In this document: piece after piece, positions 45,683 through 53,513 of the stretch
How the letters are laid out: every line of letters begins with the position of its first letter
Position numbering within the stretch: position 1 is the first letter of the stretch
From: Flavobacteriales bacterium
Lineage (GTDB): Bacteria; Bacteroidota; Bacteroidia; Flavobacteriales_F; PHOS-HE28
Assembly (NCBI GenBank): GCA_030584065.1
Contig: CP129489.1
Span: 3,081,497 to 3,145,496 of the forward strand
Direction: 5' to 3'
Length of the DNA: 64,000 nucleotides
Made by a program: the position numbers and the translations under genes
Notes under the pieces: generated by a model
The model's database searches: none
Seen by the model: only the letters and a program-made list of their open reading frames with translations
Told to the model about the DNA's origin: nothing

Positions 45683-47080
45683 TCAATCCGTCCGCCGCGG
45701 CGCGCCATGCACCCGCCAGTGCGCGTCCTCGTGCAGCACCGGCCATGGCACGGCCGCATCCGTTTCGCGCCGCTCCACGAACACCGCGCGCAGGCCCAGG
45801 GCCGCCAAGCTGTCCAGGGTGTGCCGCTGCTGCGCTTCTTCCGCTGTCAGGTTCCAGCCGGAACGGTGCAGGTAGTACATGGGTCGGGGGTCCAGGCCGG
45901 ACGAGGTGGCCACCAGGTCGTGGGGGCCGGTGAAGCGGTCCGCGAGGCCCTCGGCTTCCAGGAGGTAGGCGCGCTCACTTCCCCCGGTGAGGTCGTGCCA
46001 GCGCATGCCCGCGCCCTCCGCCACCACCAGCGCCAGCACCGCCGCCGTGGCCGCCCCTCGCGGGAGGCACTCCAGCCCCAGCCCCGCCAGCAGGGCCAGG
46101 AGCGGCACCAGTGGGATGATGTAGTAGGCATGCAGGGCGAACACATCGCCGGCCTTGACCATGATCAGCGCGAAGGGCAGCAGGATGCCAAGCGCCACGC
46201 CCGCCGTTCGGGTATCGCGGTTGCGCATGGCCCTCCAGATGCCGACGCATACGCCGAGGAAGGCGGCATGGCTCATCAGTGCGGAGAAACGGAAGCGCTC
46301 GGCGGCCTTGCCGGCATGCGCCCAGAGCTGCTGCAGCCCCTCCGCGAGGGGGTAGGGGAAGTAGAGCGGGTTGCCGTATGCGGTGAGCAGGTGGGGCTGC
46401 CAGACGAAGTACCACCAGGCCACGGGCGCGATTGCCAGGGCCAGCGACGCGAGGGCCAACACGCGCCGACCCTGCGTGAAGCCGCGCTCAAGTGTCATCA
46501 GCGCCCAGGGCGCCAGCAGAACCACCGCTGGAATCTTGCAGAGGCCGCCGATCGCTGCCATGGGAATGGCCAGGGCGAACCACCAAGCGCTGGTTCGCAG
46601 CGCCCGGTCCACGGCCCATAGGGCGATGAGCACCAGCGCCGCGCTGAAGACGTCCGGCATGGACTTGCGGCCATAGACGAACCAGGAGGACCACAGCAGG
46701 ATGAAGGCGGCAAGGAATGCCACGCGCTCCCCGTAGCGCTGCCGAACAAGCGCATGAAAGGCCCAGGCTCCGAGGGCGGAAGCGATCAAGGCCACCAGGC
46801 GCCCATACCAGTGCGCAGGCCCGAACGCCCGGTAGAGAAGCGCCACCGCTGCATTGAACCCCGGGAATTCGCTGGCCACCACACCGGGTCGCTCGCCGGA
46901 GAGGTCCGTTCGTGGGTGCAGCAGGTCGATGCCCTCCTCGGCCATGTTGCGCGCCACCATATTGGTGAACGCCTGGCGCCAGCTGTGCGCGGTCTCCAGC
47001 GGCGGGGAGGTGATGCCGATCAGCCGCACCAGCGTGGTGAGCAGGATCCACAGGCGGATGTCGCCGAGACGCTTGGGCAT
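45683..47080 (-). CDS. Multi-pass membrane glycosyltransferase (ArnT/PMT-like, GT-C fold)
   Basis: 465 aa from the ATG at 47080; the in-frame extension upstream runs antisense through tsaC. About ten hydrophobic helices follow a first periplasmic loop with ETAHSWRQ, the place where GT-C enzymes keep an acidic catalytic residue. Later words GRKSMPDVFSAALVLIALW and a C-terminal soluble domain (about 380-465) fit dolichyl-phosphate-mannose or ArnT-like enzymes (PF13231/PMT_2 type). It probably moves a sugar from a polyprenyl carrier to an outside target. Confidence 0.8.
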   Translation of the reverse strand: MPKRLGDIRLWILLTTLVRLIGITSPPLETAHSWRQAFTNMVARNMAEEGIDLLHPRTDLSGERPGVVASEFPGFNAAVALLYRAFGPAHWYGRLVALIASALGAWAFHALVRQRYGERVAFLAAFILLWSSWFVYGRKSMPDVFSAALVLIALWAVDRALRTSAWWFALAIPMAAIGGLCKIPAVVLLAPWALMTLERGFTQGRRVLALASLALAIAPVAWWYFVWQPHLLTAYGNPLYFPYPLAEGLQQLWAHAGKAAERFRFSALMSHAAFLGVCVGIWRAMRNRDTRTAGVALGILLPFALIMVKAGDVFALHAYYIIPLVPLLALLAGLGLECLPRGAATAAVLALVVAEGAGMRWHDLTGGSERAYLLEAEGLADRFTGPHDLVATSSGLDPRPMYYLHRSGWNLTAEEAQQRHTLDSLAALGLRAVFVERRETDAAVPWPVLHEDAHWRVHGAPRRTD

Positions 47081-47084
47081 GCGG

Positions 47085-47092
47085 CCAAAGTA
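47085..47092 (-). promoter_or_regulatory. -7 promoter element of the membrane glycosyltransferase gene
   Basis: The minus strand reads TACTTTGG, ending 4 nt before the ATG at 47080. It forms a divergent pair with the tsaC element 25 bp away. Confidence 0.5.
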
Positions 47093-47117
47093 GGCGGCGC
47101 AGCGCGCGTTGACGTCG

Positions 47118-47125
47118 CACATTTG
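47118..47125 (+). promoter_or_regulatory. -7-like element of tsaC
   Basis: CACATTTG has the TTTG part of the consensus. It ends 4 nt before the ATG at 47130. Confidence 0.35.
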
Positions 47126-47129
47126 CAGC

Positions 47130-48080
47130 ATGCAATCGGCCATCGGCACCGATTTGGAGCATGCCGCACGACTGCTCGAGGCGGGAGGCATCGTGGCGAT
47201 ACCCACCGAAACGGTGTATGGGCTCGCCGCCAATGCCTTCGATGAGTCCGCGGTGCTGAAGGTCTTCGAGGCGAAGCAGCGCCCGGCCTTCGACCCGCTG
47301 ATCGTGCATGTGGGCGCCTTGGGCGATGCGCACAAGGTGGTCCGCGAGCTGCCTCCCGGCGCGGAGGCCCTCATGCACGCCTTCTGGCCGGGACCCCTTA
47401 CCCTGGTGCTGCCCAAGCGCCCTGCGGTGCCCGACCTGGTGACCAGCGGGCTCGACACCGTGGGCGTGCGCATGCCGCGCCACCCGCTCACACGCGCGCT
47501 GCTCGAGCGGCTCCCCTTCCCCCTGGCCGCGCCCAGCGCCAACCCCTTCGGCTACGTTAGCCCCACCACCGCGCAGCACGTGGCCGACCAGCTCGGCGCG
47601 CGCATTCCGTACATCCTCGATGGCGGCCCGTGCGCGGTGGGCGTGGAATCCACCATCCTCGGCTGGGAGGGCGATCGCTGGGTGCTCTACCGCCCGGGCG
47701 GCATCGCGCTGGAGGATATCGAGCGCGTGATTGGCACCGTGGCGCAGGCGGTGAAGCAGGTGCTGCCCGCGGCGCCCGGCATGCTCGAGAGCCATTACGC
47801 TCCCCGTAAGCCGGTGCACGTGGGCGACATCGATGCACTGCTGCGCCGCTTCGCGGGAAGGCGCATCGGCATCATCAGCTTCCGGAACGAGTACCCGGGC
47901 CACCGCTGCGAGTTGCTCAGCGAGCGCGGCGACCTGGCCGAGGCCGCGCGCAACCTCTTCGCGGTGCTGCGCGACCTGGACGGCGGCGATTGCACGGTGA
48001 TCCTCGCCGAGCGCTTCCCCGACGAGGGCCTTGGCCGAGCCATCAACGACCGGCTGCGGCGGGCATCGGCGGCACGCTGA
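47130..48080 (+). CDS. tsaC: L-threonylcarbamoyladenylate synthase (TsaC/Sua5)
   Basis: 316 aa from the ATG at 47130; a TTG at 47109 in the same frame is less likely because the promoter lies between. The YrdC domain (about 1-200) has the KxR/SxN-type nucleotide pocket: GGIVAIPTETVYGLAANAF, KVFEAKQRPAFDPLIVHV, FWPGPLTLVL, VGVRMPRHP and APSANPFGYVSPTTAQHV. A Sua5 C-terminal domain (about 215-316) follows a PAAPGMLESHYAP linker. It makes threonylcarbamoyl-AMP for t6A37 of tRNA. Confidence 0.95.
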   Translation: MQSAIGTDLEHAARLLEAGGIVAIPTETVYGLAANAFDESAVLKVFEAKQRPAFDPLIVHVGALGDAHKVVRELPPGAEALMHAFWPGPLTLVLPKRPAVPDLVTSGLDTVGVRMPRHPLTRALLERLPFPLAAPSANPFGYVSPTTAQHVADQLGARIPYILDGGPCAVGVESTILGWEGDRWVLYRPGGIALEDIERVIGTVAQAVKQVLPAAPGMLESHYAPRKPVHVGDIDALLRRFAGRRIGIISFRNEYPGHRCELLSERGDLAEAARNLFAVLRDLDGGDCTVILAERFPDEGLGRAINDRLRRASAAR

Positions 48081-48089
48081 TACCTTTCG
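48081..48089 (+). promoter_or_regulatory. -7 promoter element of the 166-aa secreted protein gene
   Basis: TACCTTTCG directly follows the tsaC stop and ends 13 nt before the ATG at 48103. Confidence 0.4.
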
Positions 48090-48102
48090 CGGAAACCGCC
48101 GC

Positions 48103-48603
48103 ATGAGGATCCTGGTATCGATGGTCTTGTTGCTGCTAGTCGGCGACGCTTCTGCGCAAGCGCCCGGCAGGGAGCCGGGCCACCAGCTCAGGCTGATCAG
48201 GGCCGCCTACCTGAATAAGGACCATCCACACTCGGTTGGTGCCTTGTTCATGGTCACAGCTACGGACACGGCTCACTTCCCGCCCGTTCTGAGCATGGGT
48301 ATCAGCTACGCGGTGAATGGCGATAGTGCGATGCAGCGGATCGACATTCAGAAGGACCCCTTGGGGCGTGTTTCGATTGAGATTTTCGACAAGAACATCA
48401 AGGAGAAGGCGCCGAACCTCTACTCCCGCATCAAGCACAGGGTTGACATGGATGCGCACGAGCATCTGCTCTTCCTGTTCATCCGGATGCGGAACATCTC
48501 CGAGGAGCCGATAAAGGAGATCGAGCTCGCGTATGGCCTATGGGAGAAGCAGGACCTGAGCGTCCGGGTTGAACAGCGCTTCAAGGCGCGTCTCGCCGAT
48601 TGA
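48103..48603 (+). CDS. Small secreted protein of unknown function
   Basis: 166 aa. A signal peptide (MRILVSMVLLLLVGDASAQ, cleavage near 18-19) is followed by a soluble mixed domain: beta strands up to about residue 70, then an acidic/basic helix region (RIKHRVDMDAHEHLLFLFIRMRN). I do not recognise a family. It starts 23 bp after tsaC with its own promoter-like element. Codon use looks less G+C-biased than in tsaC, so it could be a lineage-specific gene. Confidence 0.7.
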   Translation: MRILVSMVLLLLVGDASAQAPGREPGHQLRLIRAAYLNKDHPHSVGALFMVTATDTAHFPPVLSMGISYAVNGDSAMQRIDIQKDPLGRVSIEIFDKNIKEKAPNLYSRIKHRVDMDAHEHLLFLFIRMRNISEEPIKEIELAYGLWEKQDLSVRVEQRFKARLAD

Positions 48604-48721
48604 GTCGCGCGGCCGATCGCGCACGGCTCAGCCACGTCGATCCGCAGGCTCGACCGGTCGAAAAGCAGGCGCGCGGGGCACATTTCCCCCGCAACACGGC
48701 ACCAATCGGCGCGTTCGCCAC

Positions 48722-48729
48722 TAACTTCA
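48722..48729 (+). promoter_or_regulatory. -7-like element of the ArsC-like gene
   Basis: TAACTTCA, a weak match to TAnnTTTG, 24 nt before the ATG at 48754, in the otherwise featureless 150-bp gap 48604-48753. Confidence 0.3.
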
Positions 48730-48753
48730 CCGTGCCACCAAATCCTCTTCGCC

Positions 48754-49140
48754 ATGAGCACCACCCTCAACTCGAAGGAACTGACGCTCGTGTACGACAG
48801 CAGCACCCCGGAGGGCCGCAAGGCATTGGCCTATGCCTACACGCTGGCGCCCCGGGTGAACAAGCAGGATGTGAGCGAGGTGAGCCTGAGCACGACCTTC
48901 GTGCGCCAGGTGCTGAAGCAGTTGAACCTGAGGCCCAAGGACCTGCTGAACCGTGCGCATCCGTACTACCAGCAGCACCTGCGCGGCCGTGACCTGGACG
49001 GCGAGGGCTGGCTGAACGTGCTCGCGCACAATCCCGGCCTGCTCAAGGCGCCCATCGCGCTCCAGGGTGACAGGGCCGTGCTCTGCGAGCCGGCCTCCCT
49101 GATCTGCACCATCACGGAGGCGCAGCGCAAGGCCGGTTAG
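48754..49140 (+). CDS. ArsC/Spx-like thioredoxin-fold protein without the catalytic cysteine
   Basis: 128 aa. The order of elements follows arsenate-reductase-like proteins: a first strand and turn LVYDSSTPEGRKALAYAYTL, a central helix FVRQVLKQLNLRPKDLLNRAHPYY, and a C-terminal AHNPGLLKAPIALQGDRAVLCEP that corresponds to the ArsC hPxLikRPi region. The cysteine expected in the first loop is absent (Ser-Thr-Pro-Glu instead), and the usual Arg before Pro is Ala. So arsenate reduction is unlikely. A regulatory or binding role is possible. Family placement is by pattern only. Confidence 0.65.
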   Translation: MSTTLNSKELTLVYDSSTPEGRKALAYAYTLAPRVNKQDVSEVSLSTTFVRQVLKQLNLRPKDLLNRAHPYYQQHLRGRDLDGEGWLNVLAHNPGLLKAPIALQGDRAVLCEPASLICTITEAQRKAG

Positions 49141-49217
49141 CAGCAGCCCTGCCAACACCGATCTTCGCGCCCCGGTCGCGCGCCCCTTGGCCCATGCGCA
49201 GACGGCCGCATGAGCAC

Positions 49218-50369
49218 ATGAAGCGTATCGCCATACTCGGCTCCACCGGCTCCATCGGCACGCAAGCGCTGGAGGTGGTGCGTGAGCAACCGGACCATTT
49301 CCAGGTGGAGCTGCTCACCTGCGGCAACCGCGTGGACCTGCTGATCGAGCAGGCGCTCACCTTCAAGCCCAATGCGGTGGTGATCGGCGACCCCGCCCAA
49401 TTGCCGCGCGTGAAGGACGCCCTCTTCCCGCACGGTATCAAGGCCTATGCGGGCACGGAGGCGCTGGAGCAGGCGGTGACCATGGAGGACATCGATGTGG
49501 TGCTTACCGCGCTGGTGGGCTATGCCGGCCTGAAGCCTACACTGGCCGCCATCGAGGCCGGCAAATCCATCGCGCTCGCGAACAAGGAGACGCTGGTCGT
49601 GGCCGGCGCGCTCGTCACCAAGGCCGCCCGCGAGAAGGCGGTGAACATCTACCCGGTGGACAGCGAGCACAGTGCGATCTTCCAGTGCCTCGCGGGCGAA
49701 TGGGAGAACCCCATCGAGAAGATCGTGCTCACCGCCAGCGGCGGGCCCTTCCGGGGCAAGAGCCGGCAGGAGCTGGCCGCAGTGACCAAGGCGCAGGCCC
49801 TGAAGCACCCCAATTGGGACATGGGCGCGAAGATCACCATCGACAGCGCCAGCCTCATGAACAAGGGGCTGGAGGCCATCGAGGCGAAGTGGCTCTTCAA
49901 CCTGGGCAAGGAGCAGATCGAGATCGTGGTGCATCCACAGAGCATCATCCACAGCGTGGTCCAGTTCCGCGACGGCAGCATGAAGGCGCAGATGGGCCTG
50001 CCGGACATGAAGCTGCCCATCCAGTACGCGCTCTCGTACCCGCAGCGCCTTCAAACAACCTGGCCGCGCTTCGATTTCACCAAGTACCCCGCGCTCACCT
50101 TCGAGCAGCCCGACCTCGCCACCTTCCGCAACCTGGCGCTCGCCCTCGATGCCATGGACCGCGGGGGCAACGCGCCCTGCGTGCTCAACGCCGCCAACGA
50201 GGTGGCCGTGGAGCTCTTCCTCAAGGACGCCATCGGGTTCCTCGCGATGAGCGACCTGGTGGAGGACTGCCTGGCCCGCGTCCCATTCACCCCCGATCCG
50301 CAACTTGCCGACCTCATGGCCAGCGATGCCGAGGCCCGGCGCCTGGCGCGTGAGCTTGCCCGCCGCTAG
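49218..50369 (+). CDS. dxr: 1-deoxy-D-xylulose-5-phosphate reductoisomerase
   Basis: 383 aa from the ATG at 49218 (MKRIAILGSTGSIGTQAL). It makes 2-C-methyl-D-erythritol 4-phosphate, the committed step of the MEP isoprenoid pathway, with NADPH and a divalent metal. The NADPH loop is at 7-17. The substrate and metal motifs ALANKETLVVAG, YPVDSEHSAIFQCL, LTASGGPFRGKS, ITIDSASLMNKGLEAIEAKWLF and VHPQSIIHS are all present. The length is normal. It is followed by rseP after 20 bp, a common pairing in bacteria. Confidence 0.97.
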   Translation: MKRIAILGSTGSIGTQALEVVREQPDHFQVELLTCGNRVDLLIEQALTFKPNAVVIGDPAQLPRVKDALFPHGIKAYAGTEALEQAVTMEDIDVVLTALVGYAGLKPTLAAIEAGKSIALANKETLVVAGALVTKAAREKAVNIYPVDSEHSAIFQCLAGEWENPIEKIVLTASGGPFRGKSRQELAAVTKAQALKHPNWDMGAKITIDSASLMNKGLEAIEAKWLFNLGKEQIEIVVHPQSIIHSVVQFRDGSMKAQMGLPDMKLPIQYALSYPQRLQTTWPRFDFTKYPALTFEQPDLATFRNLALALDAMDRGGNAPCVLNAANEVAVELFLKDAIGFLAMSDLVEDCLARVPFTPDPQLADLMASDAEARRLARELARR

Positions 50370-50389
50370 ACAGGCGCGACCGAACGAAC

Positions 50390-51721
50390 ATGGAGATCCT
50401 GATCAAAGGAGCACAGCTCATCCTCAGCCTCAGCATCCTCGTCACGCTGCACGAGCTGGGGCATTTCCTGCCCGCCCGCTGGTTCAAGACCCGCGTGGAG
50501 AAGTTCTACCTCTTCTTCGACCCTTGGTTCTCGCTGGTGAAGAAGAAGATCGGCGACACCGAGTTCGGCATCGGCTGGATCCCCTTCGGCGGCTACGTGA
50601 AGATTAGCGGGATGGTCGACGAGAGCATGGACAAGGCCCAGATGGCCAAGCCTGCCGAGCCGTGGGAGTTCCGCAGCAAGCCCGCCTGGCAGCGGCTCAT
50701 CATCATGGTGGGCGGCGTCACCGTGAACCTGCTACTGGGCATGGTGATCTACATCATGATCCTGTGGGTATGGGGCAAGGACTATCTGCCGATCGATGCC
50801 GTGCGCTTCGGGGTGCACCCGAGCGAGGTGATGGCCGAGATGGGCGTGGAGGAGGGTGATCGCCCGGTGGCGGTGAACGGGCAGCGGCCCCGCAGCCTGG
50901 AGGACCTGAACAGGGCTCTTACCAAGGCGATCCTGGATGAGGGCACGGCATCCCTCACCGTGCTGCGCGGCGGCGCCGAGGTGGAGATTCCGCTGCACGG
51001 CGACATGCACGAGCGGATCAGCAAGAAGGGCAAGCAGATGCACTTCATGCCGCGGATGCCCTTCGTGGTGGATACCCTGGTGCGCGGCGGCAATGCGGCA
51101 CGCAGTACATTGCAGAAGGGCGACAGCATCGTGGCCGTGGATGGCGCTCCAGCCGCCTATTTCGGCGATTTCGTGAAGGCAGTGCAGGCGCGGAGGGGCC
51201 AATGGGTCCTCGTCGATGCCGTGCGGCAGGGGCAGCGGACCTCCCACGTGGTGCAGGTCAATGGAAACGGACAGGTCGGAATCGGCCCCAAGGTCGATAC
51301 GGCCTGGTTCGCGCATGGCCACGAGGAGTTCACCTTCCTGCAGTCCATACCGCTGGGAATCGCCAGCGGCGTGGAGACACTGGGACTCTACGTGAGTTCG
51401 CTGAAGCTCCTCTTCACCCCCAGCGGCGCCGGGCAGATTGGCGGTTTCGGTGCCATCGGTGGCCTGTTCAGCCCCACGTGGGATTGGCAGGTCTTCTGGA
51501 ACATGACGGCCTTCCTGAGCATCATCCTGGCGTTCATGAACATACTGCCCATTCCGGCGCTTGATGGGGGGCACGTGGTCTTCCTGCTCTATGAGATGGT
51601 CACCGGCCGGCCGCCGCACCAGCGCGTACTGGAGGTGGCGCAGATGATCGGCATGGTGCTGCTGCTGGGCCTCATCATCTTCGCCAACGGCAACGACCTG
51701 TTCAAGGCTCTTTTCGAGTAG
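50390..51721 (+). CDS. rseP: RIP metalloprotease RseP (site-2 protease family, M50)
   Basis: 443 aa. The HExxH zinc motif is in the first helix (His21, Glu22, His25 in TLHELGHFLPAR). The C-terminal LDG motif (Asp392 in PIPALDGGHVVFLLYE) completes the site. PDZ-like sequence (about 135-205 and 215-290) lies between the membrane halves. It cuts within the membrane, typically releasing an anti-sigma-bound factor or clearing signal peptides. The substrate is unknown; no sigma or anti-sigma gene lies nearby. Confidence 0.95.
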   Translation: MEILIKGAQLILSLSILVTLHELGHFLPARWFKTRVEKFYLFFDPWFSLVKKKIGDTEFGIGWIPFGGYVKISGMVDESMDKAQMAKPAEPWEFRSKPAWQRLIIMVGGVTVNLLLGMVIYIMILWVWGKDYLPIDAVRFGVHPSEVMAEMGVEEGDRPVAVNGQRPRSLEDLNRALTKAILDEGTASLTVLRGGAEVEIPLHGDMHERISKKGKQMHFMPRMPFVVDTLVRGGNAARSTLQKGDSIVAVDGAPAAYFGDFVKAVQARRGQWVLVDAVRQGQRTSHVVQVNGNGQVGIGPKVDTAWFAHGHEEFTFLQSIPLGIASGVETLGLYVSSLKLLFTPSGAGQIGGFGAIGGLFSPTWDWQVFWNMTAFLSIILAFMNILPIPALDGGHVVFLLYEMVTGRPPHQRVLEVAQMIGMVLLLGLIIFANGNDLFKALFE

Positions 51722-51827
51722 GGCGGCAAGGTGTTCCATGGGGGTCGGAAAGGGCAGGTCGGTCCAGCCTTGGCCGGCTTTCCGTTGAACCCGGAACCCG
51801 CTGCCCGCGGCAGCCGTAAGAGCGGCC

Positions 51828-52187
51828 ATGCCGCGCGTGATACTGGTGGAGGACGATGCCTTGGTGCGCAAGCTGCTGGAGATGCGGCTCGTGCGTGCCG
51901 GCTGGGAGGTGACCGCATTGCGGGATGGCCGGGACCTGCTGGCTTTGACCAGAGAGCACCCCCCGGATCTGGTGCTCGTTGACCTAGGCCTGCCGGGCGT
52001 GGATGGCCTCTCCTTGGTGGAGCGGCTGCGTGCACAGGGCGTGACGGCACCCATCCTCGTGCTCACCGCCTACGAGCTCCCACACCTGCATGCCACGGTG
52101 CGTGGTGCCGGGGCCAACGACCTGGTGCAGAAGCCCTACGACCAGGAGGAGCTCTTGGCCCGGATGGAGCGCTTGCTGGCGGCTTGA
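51828..52187 (+). CDS. Stand-alone response regulator receiver domain
   Basis: 119 aa, only a REC domain. The acidic pocket (Asp9, Asp10), phospho-acceptor Asp52 (VLVDLGLPG), Thr80 and Lys102 (QKPY) are all in place, so it can be phosphorylated. There is no output domain. Such CheY-like proteins relay by protein contact or act in phosphorelays. No kinase is adjacent; the only kinase in the window is at 12504-16109. The start is ATG with no clear Shine-Dalgarno. Confidence 0.9.
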   Translation: MPRVILVEDDALVRKLLEMRLVRAGWEVTALRDGRDLLALTREHPPDLVLVDLGLPGVDGLSLVERLRAQGVTAPILVLTAYELPHLHATVRGAGANDLVQKPYDQEELLARMERLLAA

Positions 52188-52336
52188 CCGCTTGAAAGGT
52201 CGGGTTGTCACAGGCTTACGTTGGGTACAACCGGTGCCGCTGACTAGGGCAATCGCCGGGCCGCGGTAGAATCCGGCAACCGAACGGCGCAATCCGTGAA
52301 GCCCGGAGCCTCCCGCCTTCGGACCTTAGCATCCGC

Positions 52337-53365
52337 TTGACCCACACGCATGACATCCTGATCCTCGGTCGCGGCATCGCGGGCGTGGTGCTGAGCGAGA
52401 CGCTCGCGGCGCGCGGCCTGCGCGCCTGCGTGATCGACGCACCGCAGGAGGGACGCGCGAGCTGGGTGGCCGCCGGGGTGGTCAACCCCATCGTGCTGCG
52501 CCGCACCGTTCCCAGCTGGCGCGCTTCCGAGCTGCTCGCCATCGCGGGCCCATTCTATCGCGAACTGCAGCAGAAGTACGAGGCGCCGCTTTGGCACCAG
52601 CTGCCCTTGGCGGAGATCTTCCCCACGGCGAATGAGGCCGGCCTCTGGCAGCTACGCATGCGTGAAGAAGAGCTGTCGCGCATGATGGGCCGGGGCCCCC
52701 TGAGCGATGGCGGACTCGCCCGCCTGCCGCAGCCCTATGGCCATGGCGTGGTGCTGCGTGCGGCATGGCTCGACATGAAAGGGCTGCTGCAGCTGCACCG
52801 CGAGCGCTGGCTGGCGGAAGGGGCCTTGCTTGAGCACGAGCTGCGCATCGAGCACATCCGCGAGGATGAGGGCGGAGTGGAAGCGGCAGGCTGTGCTGCT
52901 CCGCTGCTCGTGCATTGTACCGGCCCCTTCGCGCAACAGAAAGGGCTCGTGCCCGTGCGCGGCGAGGGTCTCACCGTGCGCATGCCGGGCCTCGGCCTGG
53001 GGGCGATCGTGCACCGTGGCGTGTTCATCGTGCCGCTCGGCGACGACCTATATCGCATCGGCGCCACCTTCGCCTGGGATGATGTGTGGAGCGGCCCTAC
53101 GGAGGAGGGCCGGCGCCATCTGCTGGACAAGCTCAGACGGCTCTGGAGCGGTGAGGTGCAAGTGGTTGAGCACTGGGCCGGCGTGCGCCCTGCTTCAGCG
53201 GACCGCAGGCCTATCCTCGGCCGCATCACGCCAAGGCAGGCCGTATTCAATGGCCTGGGCTCGCGCGGGGCCCTGCTCGCGCCTTGGTGCGCGGCGCACT
53301 TGGCCGATCACCTGTACGGCAGCAGGCCGCTGGACCCGGAGGTGGATGCAGCGCGCTTTGGCTGA
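52337..53365 (+). CDS. FAD-dependent oxidoreductase (DAO family)
   Basis: 342 aa from a TTG at 52337 (then T-H-T-H-D-I-L-I-L-G); no ATG is in frame near the Rossmann start, and the ATG at 52350 is in another frame. The GxGxxG dinucleotide motif is GRGIAG (11-16). A substrate domain follows and the C-terminal FAD closure is DRRPILGRI and FNGLGSRGALLAPW. This resembles the oxidase half of MnmC and glycine/D-amino-acid oxidases. The substrate is unknown. The 149-bp gap upstream (52188-52336) holds nothing I can name. Confidence 0.8.
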   Translation: MTHTHDILILGRGIAGVVLSETLAARGLRACVIDAPQEGRASWVAAGVVNPIVLRRTVPSWRASELLAIAGPFYRELQQKYEAPLWHQLPLAEIFPTANEAGLWQLRMREEELSRMMGRGPLSDGGLARLPQPYGHGVVLRAAWLDMKGLLQLHRERWLAEGALLEHELRIEHIREDEGGVEAAGCAAPLLVHCTGPFAQQKGLVPVRGEGLTVRMPGLGLGAIVHRGVFIVPLGDDLYRIGATFAWDDVWSGPTEEGRRHLLDKLRRLWSGEVQVVEHWAGVRPASADRRPILGRITPRQAVFNGLGSRGALLAPWCAAHLADHLYGSRPLDPEVDAARFG

Positions 53366-53488
53366 TTCGTCGTTTGCGGCCGAGCGACACCCCGAAGTCG
53401 TCAGGCGTTCCCGTGATGCGTAGATTGAGTTTGCGCAGGGGGGTGCTCCGTTCGCCACCGGGCCGCCGCGCATCTCGCGCACGAACCG

Positions 53489-53496
53489 GAGCTTTG
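53489..53496 (+). promoter_or_regulatory. Possible -7 element of the alpha-2-macroglobulin gene
   Basis: GAGCTTTG keeps the TTTG part of TAnnTTTG and ends 17 nt before the ATG at 53514. Confidence 0.3.
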
Positions 53497-53513
53497 CGCC
53501 GTTCATTCAGCCC

